From the NCBI RefSeq assembly GCF_000739735.1, contig NZ_BBJF01000026.1, positions 1 through 57,336 of the forward strand: a stretch of DNA of 57,336 nucleotides, written 5' to 3'. Both the position numbers and the translations under genes were made by a program. Below the pieces are notes generated by a model, which was given only the letters and a program-made list of their open reading frames with translations, made no database searches and was not told the origin of the DNA. Source of the DNA: Paraburkholderia ginsengisoli NBRC 100965 (lineage in GTDB: Bacteria; Pseudomonadota; Gammaproteobacteria; Burkholderiales; Burkholderiaceae). This document shows positions 25,009-33,402 of this stretch, in pieces. Position 1 is the first letter of the stretch, and each line of letters begins with the position of its first letter.

Positions 25009-25971
25009 ATGACGAATCTGGTAATTGCAGAACTCGACGCCCCGAAGGAAGCCCCCGCGGGGGGCAACGCGTCGATCAAGGCCGCGACGCTGAACACGAT
25101 CGCGGCGGCGCAGAAGATTGGCGGCGATATTCACGTGCTGGTCGCGGGTCACAACGTGCAGGCTGCGGCTGATGCCGCGGCGAAGATCGCAGGCGTTAGC
25201 AAGGTGCTGCTGGCCGACGCGCCGCAACTCGAAGCGGGCCTCGCGGAGAACGTCGAAGCGACGGTGCTGAACATCGCGAAGGACTACTCGCACATCCTGG
25301 CGCCGGCGACCGCCTACGGCAAGAACATCACGCCGCGTATCGCAGCGAAGCTCGACGTCGCGCAGATCAGCGACATCACCGCCGTGGATTCGGCCGACAC
25401 GTTCGAACGTCCGATCTACGCGGGCAATGCGATCGCAACGGTGCAAGCTCAAGATCCGATCAAGGTCATCACGGTGCGTTCGACCGGCTTCGATGCAGTG
25501 GCAGCCGAAGGCGGCAACGCGACGGTGGAAAAAATCTCAGCCGCCGCAGACTCGGGCATCTCGCAGTTCGTTAGCCGTGAAGTGACGAAGCTGGACCGTC
25601 CGGAACTGACGTCGGCGAAGATCATCGTCTCGGGTGGCCGCGGTCTGGGCAACGGCGAGAACTACACGAAGGTTCTGGAACCGCTCGCCGACAAGCTGAA
25701 CGCGGCGCTCGGCGCATCGCGTGCGGCCGTCGACGCGGGCTTCGTGCCGAACGATTATCAGGTCGGCCAGACCGGCAAGATCGTCGCGCCGCAACTGTAC
25801 GTGGCCGTCGGCATCTCGGGTGCGATCCAGCATCTGGCCGGGATGAAGGACTCGAAGGTGATCGTCGCGATCAACAAGGACCCGGAAGCGCCGATTTTCA
25901 GCGTCGCCGATTACGGTCTCGTGGGCGATCTGTTCACCGTCGTGCCGGAACTAACGGCCGAAGTCGACTGA
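25009..25971 (+). CDS. etfA: Electron transfer flavoprotein alpha subunit
   Basis: A protein of 320 residues carrying the FAD site. The C-terminal half has the signature region VSGGRGLGNGENY, QVGQTGKIVAPQLYVAVGISGAIQHLAGM and VIVAINKDPEAPIFSVADYGLVGDL, where FAD is bound. The start ATG at 25009 follows GGAGACGACGAA. Together with etfB it forms a two-gene operon ended by a hairpin. Two acyl-CoA dehydrogenase genes elsewhere in the window are candidate electron donors. Confidence 0.95.
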   Translation: MTNLVIAELDAPKEAPAGGNASIKAATLNTIAAAQKIGGDIHVLVAGHNVQAAADAAAKIAGVSKVLLADAPQLEAGLAENVEATVLNIAKDYSHILAPATAYGKNITPRIAAKLDVAQISDITAVDSADTFERPIYAGNAIATVQAQDPIKVITVRSTGFDAVAAEGGNATVEKISAAADSGISQFVSREVTKLDRPELTSAKIIVSGGRGLGNGENYTKVLEPLADKLNAALGASRAAVDAGFVPNDYQVGQTGKIVAPQLYVAVGISGAIQHLAGMKDSKVIVAINKDPEAPIFSVADYGLVGDLFTVVPELTAEVD

Positions 25972-25980
25972 TGCAAGCGA

Positions 25981-26009
25981 CAGGCGCGGCGTGTTCATCG
26001 TCGCGCCTG
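25981..26009 (+). terminator. Hairpin after etfA
   Basis: An 11-bp stem (25981-25991 with 25999-26009, one G-T wobble) with a 7-nt loop lies 10 bp after the etfA stop. There is no T-run, so it may act with Rho or only stabilise the transcript. The remaining gap to 26403 contains no gene I can support. Confidence 0.55.
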
Positions 26010-26403
26010 GTCGATGAATCGTTGGGCTTACGCCCATCTCAGTTCGAAAGCCCATGCGATAGATGCTGCGATTACCGGTAACGGTTGAATCGCTTACCTC
26101 GCATAGCCATGCGTCGTGCTCGATTCACGGCGCGGGTCCGCTGCACTGTCCACTACGCAAGCGCGCACTCCCCGCGCAGACACCCCCTCTCAGCCGCGTT
26201 GAGCAACTCAACGACAGCCCACCCTCGACACGCCAACCCAGTCTCGCGTACTCAAATCCCGACCATCGGGCACATCCCTTGCTCTATCAGTCGGCTCGAC
26301 CGGACAAGACGAGCACGACCGTCCGGTTTGCAATCTCTGTCGACGCTAACGCGATGCGCTCGCGACGACCGCACCCCAACCCAATTTTTCAGGCATAAGC
26401 ATC

Positions 26404-26772
26404 ATGAGTCGCGTTTTACTCGTGGACGATCAACCCGAGGCATTGTCCGCGTTACGTGCCGTACTGGTCGGCCGTGGCTACACAGTGGCCACGGCGGCGG
26501 ACGGCGTCGAAGCATTCGAACGATTGCAGCGCACGCGCGTCAGCGCTGTCGTGTGTGACTGGCGCATGCCTAACATGGATGGCGCCGAGCTGATCGAATC
26601 GATGCAGGCCACGAGCGGACTCGCGTCGGTCCCCGTCATCCTGACGAGCGGCAGCGGCGAAGCACCCTCGTTGCCGATGAAGGGCTTTCTTCGCAAGCCG
26701 TTTGCGCTGGATAAGCTGTTGTCGCTGCTCGCCGAGTGCGAAAACAGTGCGGCAACTCCAAGCATTTGCTGA
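26404..26772 (+). CDS. Orphan single-domain response regulator (CheY-like receiver)
   Basis: A 122-residue receiver: D8/D9 acidic pocket, phosphoacceptor D52 (VVCDWRMPNMDG), switch threonine in VPVILTSGSG, lysine in GFLRKPFALDKL. There is no output domain, and no kinase or chemotaxis gene is adjacent. It would work as a phosphate-dependent protein partner or phosphate sink. ATG at 26404; no strong ribosome-binding site. It converges with the MFS gene, with 215 bp between the stops. Confidence 0.85.
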   Translation: MSRVLLVDDQPEALSALRAVLVGRGYTVATAADGVEAFERLQRTRVSAVVCDWRMPNMDGAELIESMQATSGLASVPVILTSGSGEAPSLPMKGFLRKPFALDKLLSLLAECENSAATPSIC

Positions 26773-26987
26773 ACAGACAGCCTTGCCGCTCGCGCACGAC
26801 AACGGGGCAAGCAGTCGAGACAACGGGCACGCGTGCGCGATAGCGAGGCATGGCTTTGCGCGGCGCTCGCGTCGAATCGCGCTCCTGCCTGCGTCTTCCT
26901 CCTCAGAGAAAGACGCTCGCCGTTGACGGCTCGGCTCGGCCCGATCAACAGGCCGTCTTCAGGCATTCGCGCATTTCCCTCGCACCG

Positions 26988-28373
26988 CTACGCCGATTTC
27001 TCGATCAACTCGCCACGCGGCGTCAAATCGGCATCGGGAGAGATATCCTCCAGCGTCTGCTGACTGGTCTCGATCCGCAGCGCCAGAATCGCGACGCTGA
27101 GCAGAAGCAACACGCCGCCGACCATCGTCAGCACGCCGGTCACACCGAATCGCGTGTACAGCAGCAATGCGACGTAAGGCGTGGACATCGACGCCGCGCG
27201 TCCGCACGTTCCCGCGACACCGGTTCCGCGCAACCGATGCGCGGTCGGGAACAGCTCCGGGATATAACCGAACAGTCCGAGCGTGCAGACCGTATAGATC
27301 GCCGTCACCAACGCGAAGCCCACCACCGAGATCGCCGCCGGCGAGCGCATCTGCACGTACACGAAGCCGAGCAGAATCGTCACGAGCGAGAACAGCACGA
27401 TGCCATTGCGACGCCCGAGCCGGTCGGTCACGAGATAACCGACCACCGCGCCGGCCGGCGCACCGAACGACATCAGCAGCACGAATCCGAGCGACTGCAC
27501 GATCGTCAGCCCTTCCTTCACGAAGAACGTCGGCAGCCACGCGACGAATCCATACAGCGACATGTTGATCGCCATGCAGGTCAACGCCGCCACCAGCGTG
27601 CGGCCAATCATCCCGCGCGCGAACAGCGCCGAGAACGGCGCGGCCGGCACCTCGTGACTGACCACGCGTGCGACTGGCGGCAACTTGCCGACGCGCGCTT
27701 CGACTTGCCGCTCGATCGCCGACACCGTGGCCTCGGCTTCGTCGAGCCGCCCGACCGTTTCGAGCCAGCGCGGCGACTCCGGCATCCGATGCCGCAGAAA
27801 CCAGACGATCAACGCACCGAGCCCCGCAATCGCGAACATGTAGCGCCAGCCGAGATGCGGAATCACCCAGTACCCGATCGCGGTCGCGCCGAGCAAACCG
27901 GAGTTGATGATCAGCGCGAGCAGCGCGGTCCAGCGTCCGCGTGTGGCGGGCGGCACGAATTCGCACAGCGTGCCCGCCGCCACCACGAGTTCGGCGCCCA
28001 GCCCCACGCCCATGATGAAGCGCAGCAGGATCAGCCAGTAGATGTTCGGCGCAAAGCACGCGGCAAGAGACGCGACGCCGAAGATCGCGAGGTTCGCCTG
28101 ATACGAATAGCGCCTGCCGAAGCGGTCGCCGAGATAGCCCGACAGACCGGCGCCGATCATCATGCCCATGAAGGTCGCGGAAATGAAGAACGAGCCGAGC
28201 CGCAAATCGGTGAAGCCGCTCTTGACCATCGCCGCGAGCGCGCCGTTGGCCAGATAGATATCGAATGCGTCGAGGAAAGCGCCCGCGCCGATCAGGCCGA
28301 GAATGTTCCAATGGAAACGGGTGATAGGCAGGCGGTCGAGCCGCGCGCCGGAATTGACTGTGACGGTTGCCAA
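26988..28373 (-). CDS. MFS transporter, metabolite:H+ symporter type
   Basis: A 461-residue inner-membrane protein with 12 predicted helices. Diagnostic loops: LGSFFISATFMGMMIGAGLSG, then YLGDRFGRRYSYQANL (motif A) after helix 2, RFIMGVGLGAELVVAAGTLCEFVPPATRGRW after helix 4, and the repeat of motif A as YLVTDRLGRRNGIVLFSL in the second half. This places it with the aromatic-acid/dicarboxylate/sugar-type symporters; the substrate is not evident. A TTG start at 28373 is chosen because AGGAAGGAG lies 6-7 nt upstream; residues further upstream are non-coding in appearance. It may import a substrate for the neighbouring catabolic genes, but a strong terminator separates them. Confidence 0.85.
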   Translation of the reverse strand: MATVTVNSGARLDRLPITRFHWNILGLIGAGAFLDAFDIYLANGALAAMVKSGFTDLRLGSFFISATFMGMMIGAGLSGYLGDRFGRRYSYQANLAIFGVASLAACFAPNIYWLILLRFIMGVGLGAELVVAAGTLCEFVPPATRGRWTALLALIINSGLLGATAIGYWVIPHLGWRYMFAIAGLGALIVWFLRHRMPESPRWLETVGRLDEAEATVSAIERQVEARVGKLPPVARVVSHEVPAAPFSALFARGMIGRTLVAALTCMAINMSLYGFVAWLPTFFVKEGLTIVQSLGFVLLMSFGAPAGAVVGYLVTDRLGRRNGIVLFSLVTILLGFVYVQMRSPAAISVVGFALVTAIYTVCTLGLFGYIPELFPTAHRLRGTGVAGTCGRAASMSTPYVALLLYTRFGVTGVLTMVGGVLLLLSVAILALRIETSQQTLEDISPDADLTPRGELIEKSA

Positions 28374-28620
28374 ACTTTGTCTCCTTCCTGAAAGGCCGCA
28401 CGCGGTGGTCCGCTTGCGCAAAACAGTGTCGCGTGGCCGCTTTTTTGTATGCGACGGCTCTGCCGCAGGGTCCCGGATCACACGGGTCAATGTCGCCGTG
28501 TCGTGTAGCGCTAAGAGTGCGACAGCCGGCGCGGAGAGGGAATTGGCATTATTGGAAGCCGATGTTTTGTTGCGGTTAACGGCGACGCGGCCAAGCACGA
28601 CGCCGACCACGCACGGCCAA

Positions 28621-28664
28621 TGCAAAACGGCGCAGTGCATGTCCATGCATTGCGCCGTTTTGCA
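28621..28664. terminator. Very long bidirectional hairpin terminator
   Basis: Two 21-nt arms (28621-28641, 28644-28664) pair fully with a single G-T wobble and only two bases between them. The outer ends are GCAAAACGGCGC and GCGCCGTTTTGC, giving A/T-rich edges in both directions. It sits 52 bp after the last gene of the large minus-strand catabolic operon and before the separately initiated MFS gene. The rest of 28374-28716 holds no gene. Confidence 0.85.
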
Positions 28665-28716
28665 CATCTGTCCTGCACGTTCCGGGCCGGCGAACGCCAA
28701 GCATCGCACTCGCTTA

Positions 28717-29526
28717 TCAACCCGCCACGATCCTGCGAGCCTTGAGAATCACCGGCATGTCGACCATCTTGCCGTCCACCGCCACCGCCGCGCCATGGCT
28801 GGCCTCCACCGCCGTCAGCACGCGCTGCGCCCACTGCTGCTCCGCGTCGGTCCACGCGTACGCGCGATGCACCGCGTCGATCTGCTTCGGATGAATGCAC
28901 AGCTTGCCGCCGAAACCGAAGCGCCGGCCGCGCCGCGCGTCGGCTTCGATAGCATCGGCGTCGGTGATGGTGGTCGACACGCCATCCACCGGCGCGCCGA
29001 TCCCCGCGAGCCGCGACGCGAGCACGATCTGCGAGCGGAACAGATGCAACTCCTCGCCGTCGCCGTCGATACCGAGGTCGATCTGAAAATCGAGCGTGCC
29101 GAACAGGATGCGCGGCACGCGCGGCGCGCCGCACAACACCGCGAGATTTGCAAAGCCTCGCGCGGTCTCGACGATCGGCAACACGCTCAACGCCGGATGC
29201 GCGTGCGCGAGCACCGCGTCGATCTGCTCGCGCGTCTCGGCCTTCGGCAGCACAATCCCGGCGACGCCGGGCCGGCTCGCGAGCGCGGCAACGTCGTCGC
29301 TAAACCACTCCGTATCCGAGCCGTTGGTGCGCACCCACGCGGACCGTGATGCACCGCCCGATACAGCGGCCAGCACGGCCATGCGCGCCGCCGCCTTTTC
29401 GTCGGGCTGCACGGCGTCTTCGAGATCGAGGATCACCGCGTCCGCGCCGGCCGCGTGCGCTTTCTCGAAGCGCTCGGACCGGTTGCCCGGCACGAACAGA
29501 TACGACCGGGGCAGCGCGGCGTTCAT
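28717..29526 (-). CDS. CitE/HpcH-type CoA ester lyase
   Basis: A 269-residue TIM-barrel lyase of the HpcH/HpaI-CitE family that cleaves malyl-, citramalyl- or citryl-CoA-like thioesters to acetyl-CoA and a 2-oxo acid. RSYLFVPGNRSERFEKA opens the barrel, DAVILDLEDAV marks strand 2, and the metal ligands are E120 (LPIVETARG) and D146 (LFGTLDFQIDLG). GFGGKLCIHPKQI follows near the C-terminus. The ATG overlaps the stop of the MmgE/PrpD gene by four bases. As the last gene of the operon it is a good candidate for the final C-C cleavage. A citramalyl-CoA lyase role would fit the CaiB and hotdog hydratase genes upstream; this is inference. Confidence 0.85.
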   Translation of the reverse strand: MNAALPRSYLFVPGNRSERFEKAHAAGADAVILDLEDAVQPDEKAAARMAVLAAVSGGASRSAWVRTNGSDTEWFSDDVAALASRPGVAGIVLPKAETREQIDAVLAHAHPALSVLPIVETARGFANLAVLCGAPRVPRILFGTLDFQIDLGIDGDGEELHLFRSQIVLASRLAGIGAPVDGVSTTITDADAIEADARRGRRFGFGGKLCIHPKQIDAVHRAYAWTDAEQQWAQRVLTAVEASHGAAVAVDGKMVDMPVILKARRIVAG

Positions 29527-30911
29527 GCGGGCACCGTCGCGTGCGCCGTCGCTTCGAATACCGAGCCGACCTGTGTCTGCTCCGCGATATGCCATGCGTT
29601 GCCGAGCAAACGCGCCGCATCGCCTTCGGTGGCCGCGCCCGCGAATGCCGCCAGCCGATGCAGCTTGGTCGCGATCTCATCGCGCGAGAGCGTGTTGCCC
29701 GGATCGCCCTTCGGTTCATCGACGCGGCCGTTGAAGACGCGGCCATCGGTGGTCGTCACCGTCACCTTGCCGATCCAGCGCGCGGGATACGCGGCATCGA
29801 CTTCGGCGTCGAAAGCCATCGTGACGTTGTCGCGGAACGCGGCAATGGCGTCCGCGTCGAAACCCTGCTCGAATTCGGTCACGCCCGCATAGCCGTGATG
29901 CGCGACGAGCCCTAGCACCGTGCCCATGTTGAACTTCGCCTGATGCACGGTGCGCGGCGTGACGACCGCGCCGAGCACGTCGATCGCGCCTTGGTGCACG
30001 TGCGCGACGACCTTCGCTATGTCGCGCGGTGCGAGACGATGTTCCTGCACCACGGCGAGCAACGCGTCGGCGGCGGGGTGCGTGTGACGGCACGCCGCGT
30101 GATACTTGAACGAGGTTTCCTCGGTCGCCCAGCGGCTGCCCAGGCGGTCGACGAGGCGCGCCGGATCGGCGTCGCTCGACATGCCCGCCGCCATGCCCTT
30201 CGCCCCTTCGAGAATGTGCGTCGCGCCCTTGAAGCCATCGGCGGCGAGTTGCGCGGCCATCAGTCCGTTGGCGGCGGCCATCGCCGTGTGCAATTGCTTC
30301 GAGTCGGCGGCGTCGCGCAGAAACTCCCACAGCCCGCTCGCTTGCGTACCGGCCGAACCGAACGCGTCGAGCATCTGCGTCGGCGACAAACCGAGCAGGC
30401 GTCCGGCGGTAGCCGCAGCAGCGATCGTGCCGACCGTACCCGTCGTGTGAAATACCTTGTAGTGCGAGCGGCCCAGAAATTCGCCGATGCGGATGCCGAC
30501 TTCATAACCGGCGACCGCCGCCGCGATGAAGTCGCGCCCCGACGCATGGGCGGCTTGAGCCAACGCGAGCGCCACCGGAAACACCACCGTCGCCGGGTGA
30601 AACACGGAGCCGTTGTGCACGTCGTCCTGTTCGGCGAAGTGCGAGGCCGCGCCGTTGATCATCGCCGCGAAATACGGCGTGGTGCGGCTGCGGTCGATCA
30701 ACACTTCACACGGCCCCTGCTGCGTCGCGCCGGCCGCCTGGCGAGCGAAGCGTGCAATGGTTTCAACGGGCCGTGCGCCCTTACCGGCCAGGGCCGAGCC
30801 GAGCCAGTCGACGTACAGATTGACGGTGCGCTCGACCACCGCGTGCGGAATACTGTCGAAGTCGAGCTGCGCGGCGAAGGTGGCAAGCGTGAGACTGGGA
30901 TGATCGTTCAT
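29523..30911 (-). CDS. MmgE/PrpD family protein
   Basis: A protein of 462 residues, the length usual for this family, whose known members include 2-methylcitrate dehydratase (PrpD), cis-aconitate decarboxylase and imidazole-dipeptide enzymes. Typical parts: DWLGSALAGKGARPVETIARF, AAMINGAASHFAEQDDVHNGSVFHPATVVFP, the helix GRLLGLSPTQMLDAFGSAGTQASGLWEF, and FKYHAACRHTHPAADALLAV. The HxC/H-rich segment with Lys (SFKYHAACRHTH) forms the active site in relatives. The reaction here is unknown; within this operon, hydration or dehydration of a branched di- or tricarboxylic acid is the natural guess. ATG at 30911; the next gene overlaps. Confidence 0.85.
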   Translation of the reverse strand: MNDHPSLTLATFAAQLDFDSIPHAVVERTVNLYVDWLGSALAGKGARPVETIARFARQAAGATQQGPCEVLIDRSRTTPYFAAMINGAASHFAEQDDVHNGSVFHPATVVFPVALALAQAAHASGRDFIAAAVAGYEVGIRIGEFLGRSHYKVFHTTGTVGTIAAAATAGRLLGLSPTQMLDAFGSAGTQASGLWEFLRDAADSKQLHTAMAAANGLMAAQLAADGFKGATHILEGAKGMAAGMSSDADPARLVDRLGSRWATEETSFKYHAACRHTHPAADALLAVVQEHRLAPRDIAKVVAHVHQGAIDVLGAVVTPRTVHQAKFNMGTVLGLVAHHGYAGVTEFEQGFDADAIAAFRDNVTMAFDAEVDAAYPARWIGKVTVTTTDGRVFNGRVDEPKGDPGNTLSRDEIATKLHRLAAFAGAATEGDAARLLGNAWHIAEQTQVGSVFEATAHATVPA

Positions 30912-30993
30912 GAGCGTGCGGGGGTCGGGTTCGTTCGGGGTTTGTTCGGATTGCCGGCATGGCGTCTTCACACGCCGGCACGAAAAGACAGGT

Positions 30994-32178
30994 TCAGATC
31001 GTGCCGGCCGCACGCAGCGCGTCGATGCGCGCGCTGTCGTAGCCGAGCTCGCGCAGGATCGTTTCGGTATGCTCACCAAGTGCGGGCACCGGGTCCATGC
31101 GCGGCGCGAAGTCGCTGGGCAGACCCGGCGGCAGCAACGCGGGCACCCTACCCGCCGCCGTGCCGATTTCCTGCCAGCGCTCGCGCGCTTTCAGTTGAGG
31201 ATGCGCCCACACGTCGCCGAGCGTATTCATTTGCGCGTTGGCGATGCCGGCCTGATCGAGCCGTTCGATCACTTGCGCGGCGCTCAGCTTCGCAAACGCT
31301 GCGACGATCACCTCGCGCAACGCGTCGCGCGCCGACGTGCGTTTCGAGTTCGACGCGAAGCGCTCGTCGATGGCGAGTTCCGGTTGTTCGAGCACGCGCT
31401 CGCAAAAGAGCTTCCATTCGCGCTCGTTTTGCAGTCCGAGCATCACGGTCTTGCCGTCGCCGGCGGGGAACGGTCCGTACGGATAGATCGTCGCGTGCGC
31501 CGCGCCCGAGAGCGCGGGCGGTGACTGACCGTCGATCGCGTAGTAGAGCGGATAACCCATCCACTCGACCATGCTCTCCAGCATCGACACGTCGATGCGG
31601 CAGCCGCGCCCGGTACGGCCGCGCAACAGCAACGCGCTGAGGATGTTCGAATACGCGTACATGCCGGCCGCGATATCCGCGATCGAACAGCCGGCCTTGG
31701 CGGGCGCGCCCGGCGAACCGGTGATCGACAGAAAGCCGGATTCGCTCTGAATCAGCAGGTCGTACGCCTTCTTGTCGCGATACGGGCCGTCGGCTCCATA
31801 GCCGGAGATATCGCAAACAATCAGCTTCGGGTACTTCGCGCTCAACGCGTCGTAGCCGAGACCGAGCCGCTCCGCCGCGCCGGGCGCGAGGTTCTGCACC
31901 AGCACGTCGGCGTCGGCGACCAGCGCGTCGAGAATCTCCGTTGCTTCGGGCTGCTTCAGATCGAGCGCGAGACTTTCCTTCGAGCGATTGGTCCAGACGA
32001 AATGCGACGACAGTCCATGCACGCGCTCGTCGTAGCCGCGCGCGAAATCGCCGACGCCGGGTCGTTCGATCTTGATCACCCGCGCGCCGAGATCGGCGAG
32101 TTGACGCGTGCAGAACGGCGCGGCGATCGCGTGTTCGAGCGTGACGACCTTGATACCGTCGAGTGGTCTCATGTGCAT
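30994..32178 (-). CDS. CaiB/BaiF family (class III) CoA transferase
   Basis: A 394-residue CoA transferase that moves CoA between carboxylic acids through aspartyl-anhydride intermediates. The catalytic aspartate is D168 (KAGCSIADIAAGMYAYSNIL). Other landmarks are PLDGIKVVTLEHAIAAPFCTRQLADLGARVIKIE at the N-terminus and DRSKESLALDLK-like NRSKESLALDLKQPEA. Two ATGs lie close together (32178, 32172); AAGG six nt before 32178 favours the first. It ends 82 bp before MmgE/PrpD and starts 20 bp after the acyl-CoA dehydrogenase. Donor and acceptor cannot be read from sequence; succinyl-CoA with a methyl-branched dicarboxylate would fit the CitE-type lyase. Confidence 0.88.
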   Translation of the reverse strand: MHMRPLDGIKVVTLEHAIAAPFCTRQLADLGARVIKIERPGVGDFARGYDERVHGLSSHFVWTNRSKESLALDLKQPEATEILDALVADADVLVQNLAPGAAERLGLGYDALSAKYPKLIVCDISGYGADGPYRDKKAYDLLIQSESGFLSITGSPGAPAKAGCSIADIAAGMYAYSNILSALLLRGRTGRGCRIDVSMLESMVEWMGYPLYYAIDGQSPPALSGAAHATIYPYGPFPAGDGKTVMLGLQNEREWKLFCERVLEQPELAIDERFASNSKRTSARDALREVIVAAFAKLSAAQVIERLDQAGIANAQMNTLGDVWAHPQLKARERWQEIGTAAGRVPALLPPGLPSDFAPRMDPVPALGEHTETILRELGYDSARIDALRAAGTI

Positions 32179-32198
32179 GTCAGCCTTCTGCCTGGATG

Positions 32199-33362
32199 TC
32201 AGAACGAACGCGGCAGCCCGAGAATATGCTCGGCCACGTACGAGAGAATCAGATTGGTCGAAATCGGCGCGACCTGGTACAGGCGCGTTTCGCGGAACTT
32301 GCGCTCGACGTCGTACTCGCACGCGAAGCCGAAGCCGCCGTGAAATTGCAGGCAGGCGTTGGCGGCTTCCCACGACGCGTCGGCCGCGAGCAGCTTCGCC
32401 ATGTTCGCCTGCGCGCCGCACGGTTGATGCGCATCGAAACGACGCGCCGCTTCGAAGCGCATCAGACTGGCCGCTTCGACGTTGATGAACGAACGCGCGA
32501 TCGGGAATTGCACGCCCTGGTTCTGGCCGATCGGACGGCCGAACACCACGCGCTCCTTCGCGTACTCGGTGACCTTGTCGACGAACCAGTAACCGTCGCC
32601 GATACATTCCGCGGCGATCAGCGTGCGCTCCGCGTTCAAACCGTCGAGGATGTATTTGAAGCCCTGCCCTTCCTCGCCGATCAGATTCTCAGCGGGGATT
32701 TCGAGGTTGTCGAAGAACAGTTCGTTGGTCTCGTGATTGACCATGTTTAGAATCGGCTGCACGGTCAGGCCATGACCGATTGCTTCACGCAGATCGACGA
32801 TAAAGATCGACATGCCTTCCGACTTCTTCTTCACGTCGGACAGCGGCGTGGTGCGCGCGAGCAGGATCATCAGGTCCGAGTGCTGCACGCGCGAGATCCA
32901 CACCTTCTGTCCGTTGATCACATAACGGTCGCCGCGCCGCTCGGCGGTGGTCTTGATCTTCGTCGTGTCGGTACCGGTGGTCGGCTCGGTCACACCCATC
33001 GATTGCAGACGCAAGTCGCCGCATGCGATCTTCGGCAGATACTTGCGCTTCTGCTCTTCCGAACCGTGGCGCAGCAGCGTACCCATGTTGTACATCTGGC
33101 CATGACACGCGCCCGAGTTGCCACCGGCGCGATTGATCTCTTCCATGATGACCGACGCTTCCGTGAGCCCCAGCCCCGAGCCGCCGAAATCCTGCGGAAT
33201 CAGCGCGGCCAGCCAGCCGGCCTTCGTGAGCGCGTCGACAAACTCTTCCGGATAACCGCGTGCTTCATCGATCTTGCGGAAGTACTCGCCGGAAAACTGC
33301 TGACACAGATCGCGCACCGCTTCGCGAATGTCCTGAAACGAATCCTGTTGCGTGGTTTGCAT
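32199..33362 (-). CDS. Acyl-CoA dehydrogenase with atypical catalytic-site segment
   Basis: A 387-residue flavoenzyme that oxidises an acyl-CoA to the 2,3-enoyl-CoA and reduces ETF. The FAD/substrate region reads SMGVTEPTTGTDTTKIKTTAER and VINGQKVWISRVQHSD; the C-terminal region reads GFACEYDVERKFRETRLYQVAPISTNLI. In the common subfamily the base is the Glu of YEGTS; here that place is YQVAP, so the base must come from elsewhere (as in the branched-chain and long-chain enzymes) or differ. Several Burkholderiales enzymes share this RLYxxAPIS ending, by my recollection. It lies between the hotdog dehydratase and CoA transferase genes. Confidence 0.88.
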   Translation of the reverse strand: MQTTQQDSFQDIREAVRDLCQQFSGEYFRKIDEARGYPEEFVDALTKAGWLAALIPQDFGGSGLGLTEASVIMEEINRAGGNSGACHGQMYNMGTLLRHGSEEQKRKYLPKIACGDLRLQSMGVTEPTTGTDTTKIKTTAERRGDRYVINGQKVWISRVQHSDLMILLARTTPLSDVKKKSEGMSIFIVDLREAIGHGLTVQPILNMVNHETNELFFDNLEIPAENLIGEEGQGFKYILDGLNAERTLIAAECIGDGYWFVDKVTEYAKERVVFGRPIGQNQGVQFPIARSFINVEAASLMRFEAARRFDAHQPCGAQANMAKLLAADASWEAANACLQFHGGFGFACEYDVERKFRETRLYQVAPISTNLILSYVAEHILGLPRSF

Positions 33363-33402
33363 AGTCGAATCTCTTGGAGTTCAGCCGATATTCAAGCGAC
33401 GT

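Noticed and set aside
26197..26213. Inverted repeat CGTTGAG-CAA-CTCAACG in the gap after etfA
   Set aside because: Short, far from any start or stop, and a similar CTCAAC/GTTGAG occurs by chance near 3434; not enough to call a site.
26850..28391. 513-codon plus-strand frame over the MFS transporter gene
   Set aside because: Extremely His/Arg/Gln-rich, no recognisable motif; the opposite strand encodes a 12-helix transporter with a strong ribosome-binding site.
29943..31640. 565-codon plus-strand frame crossing the MmgE/PrpD and CoA transferase genes
   Set aside because: It runs across two well-supported minus-strand genes and their gap, and ends in Arg/Ser-rich noise.
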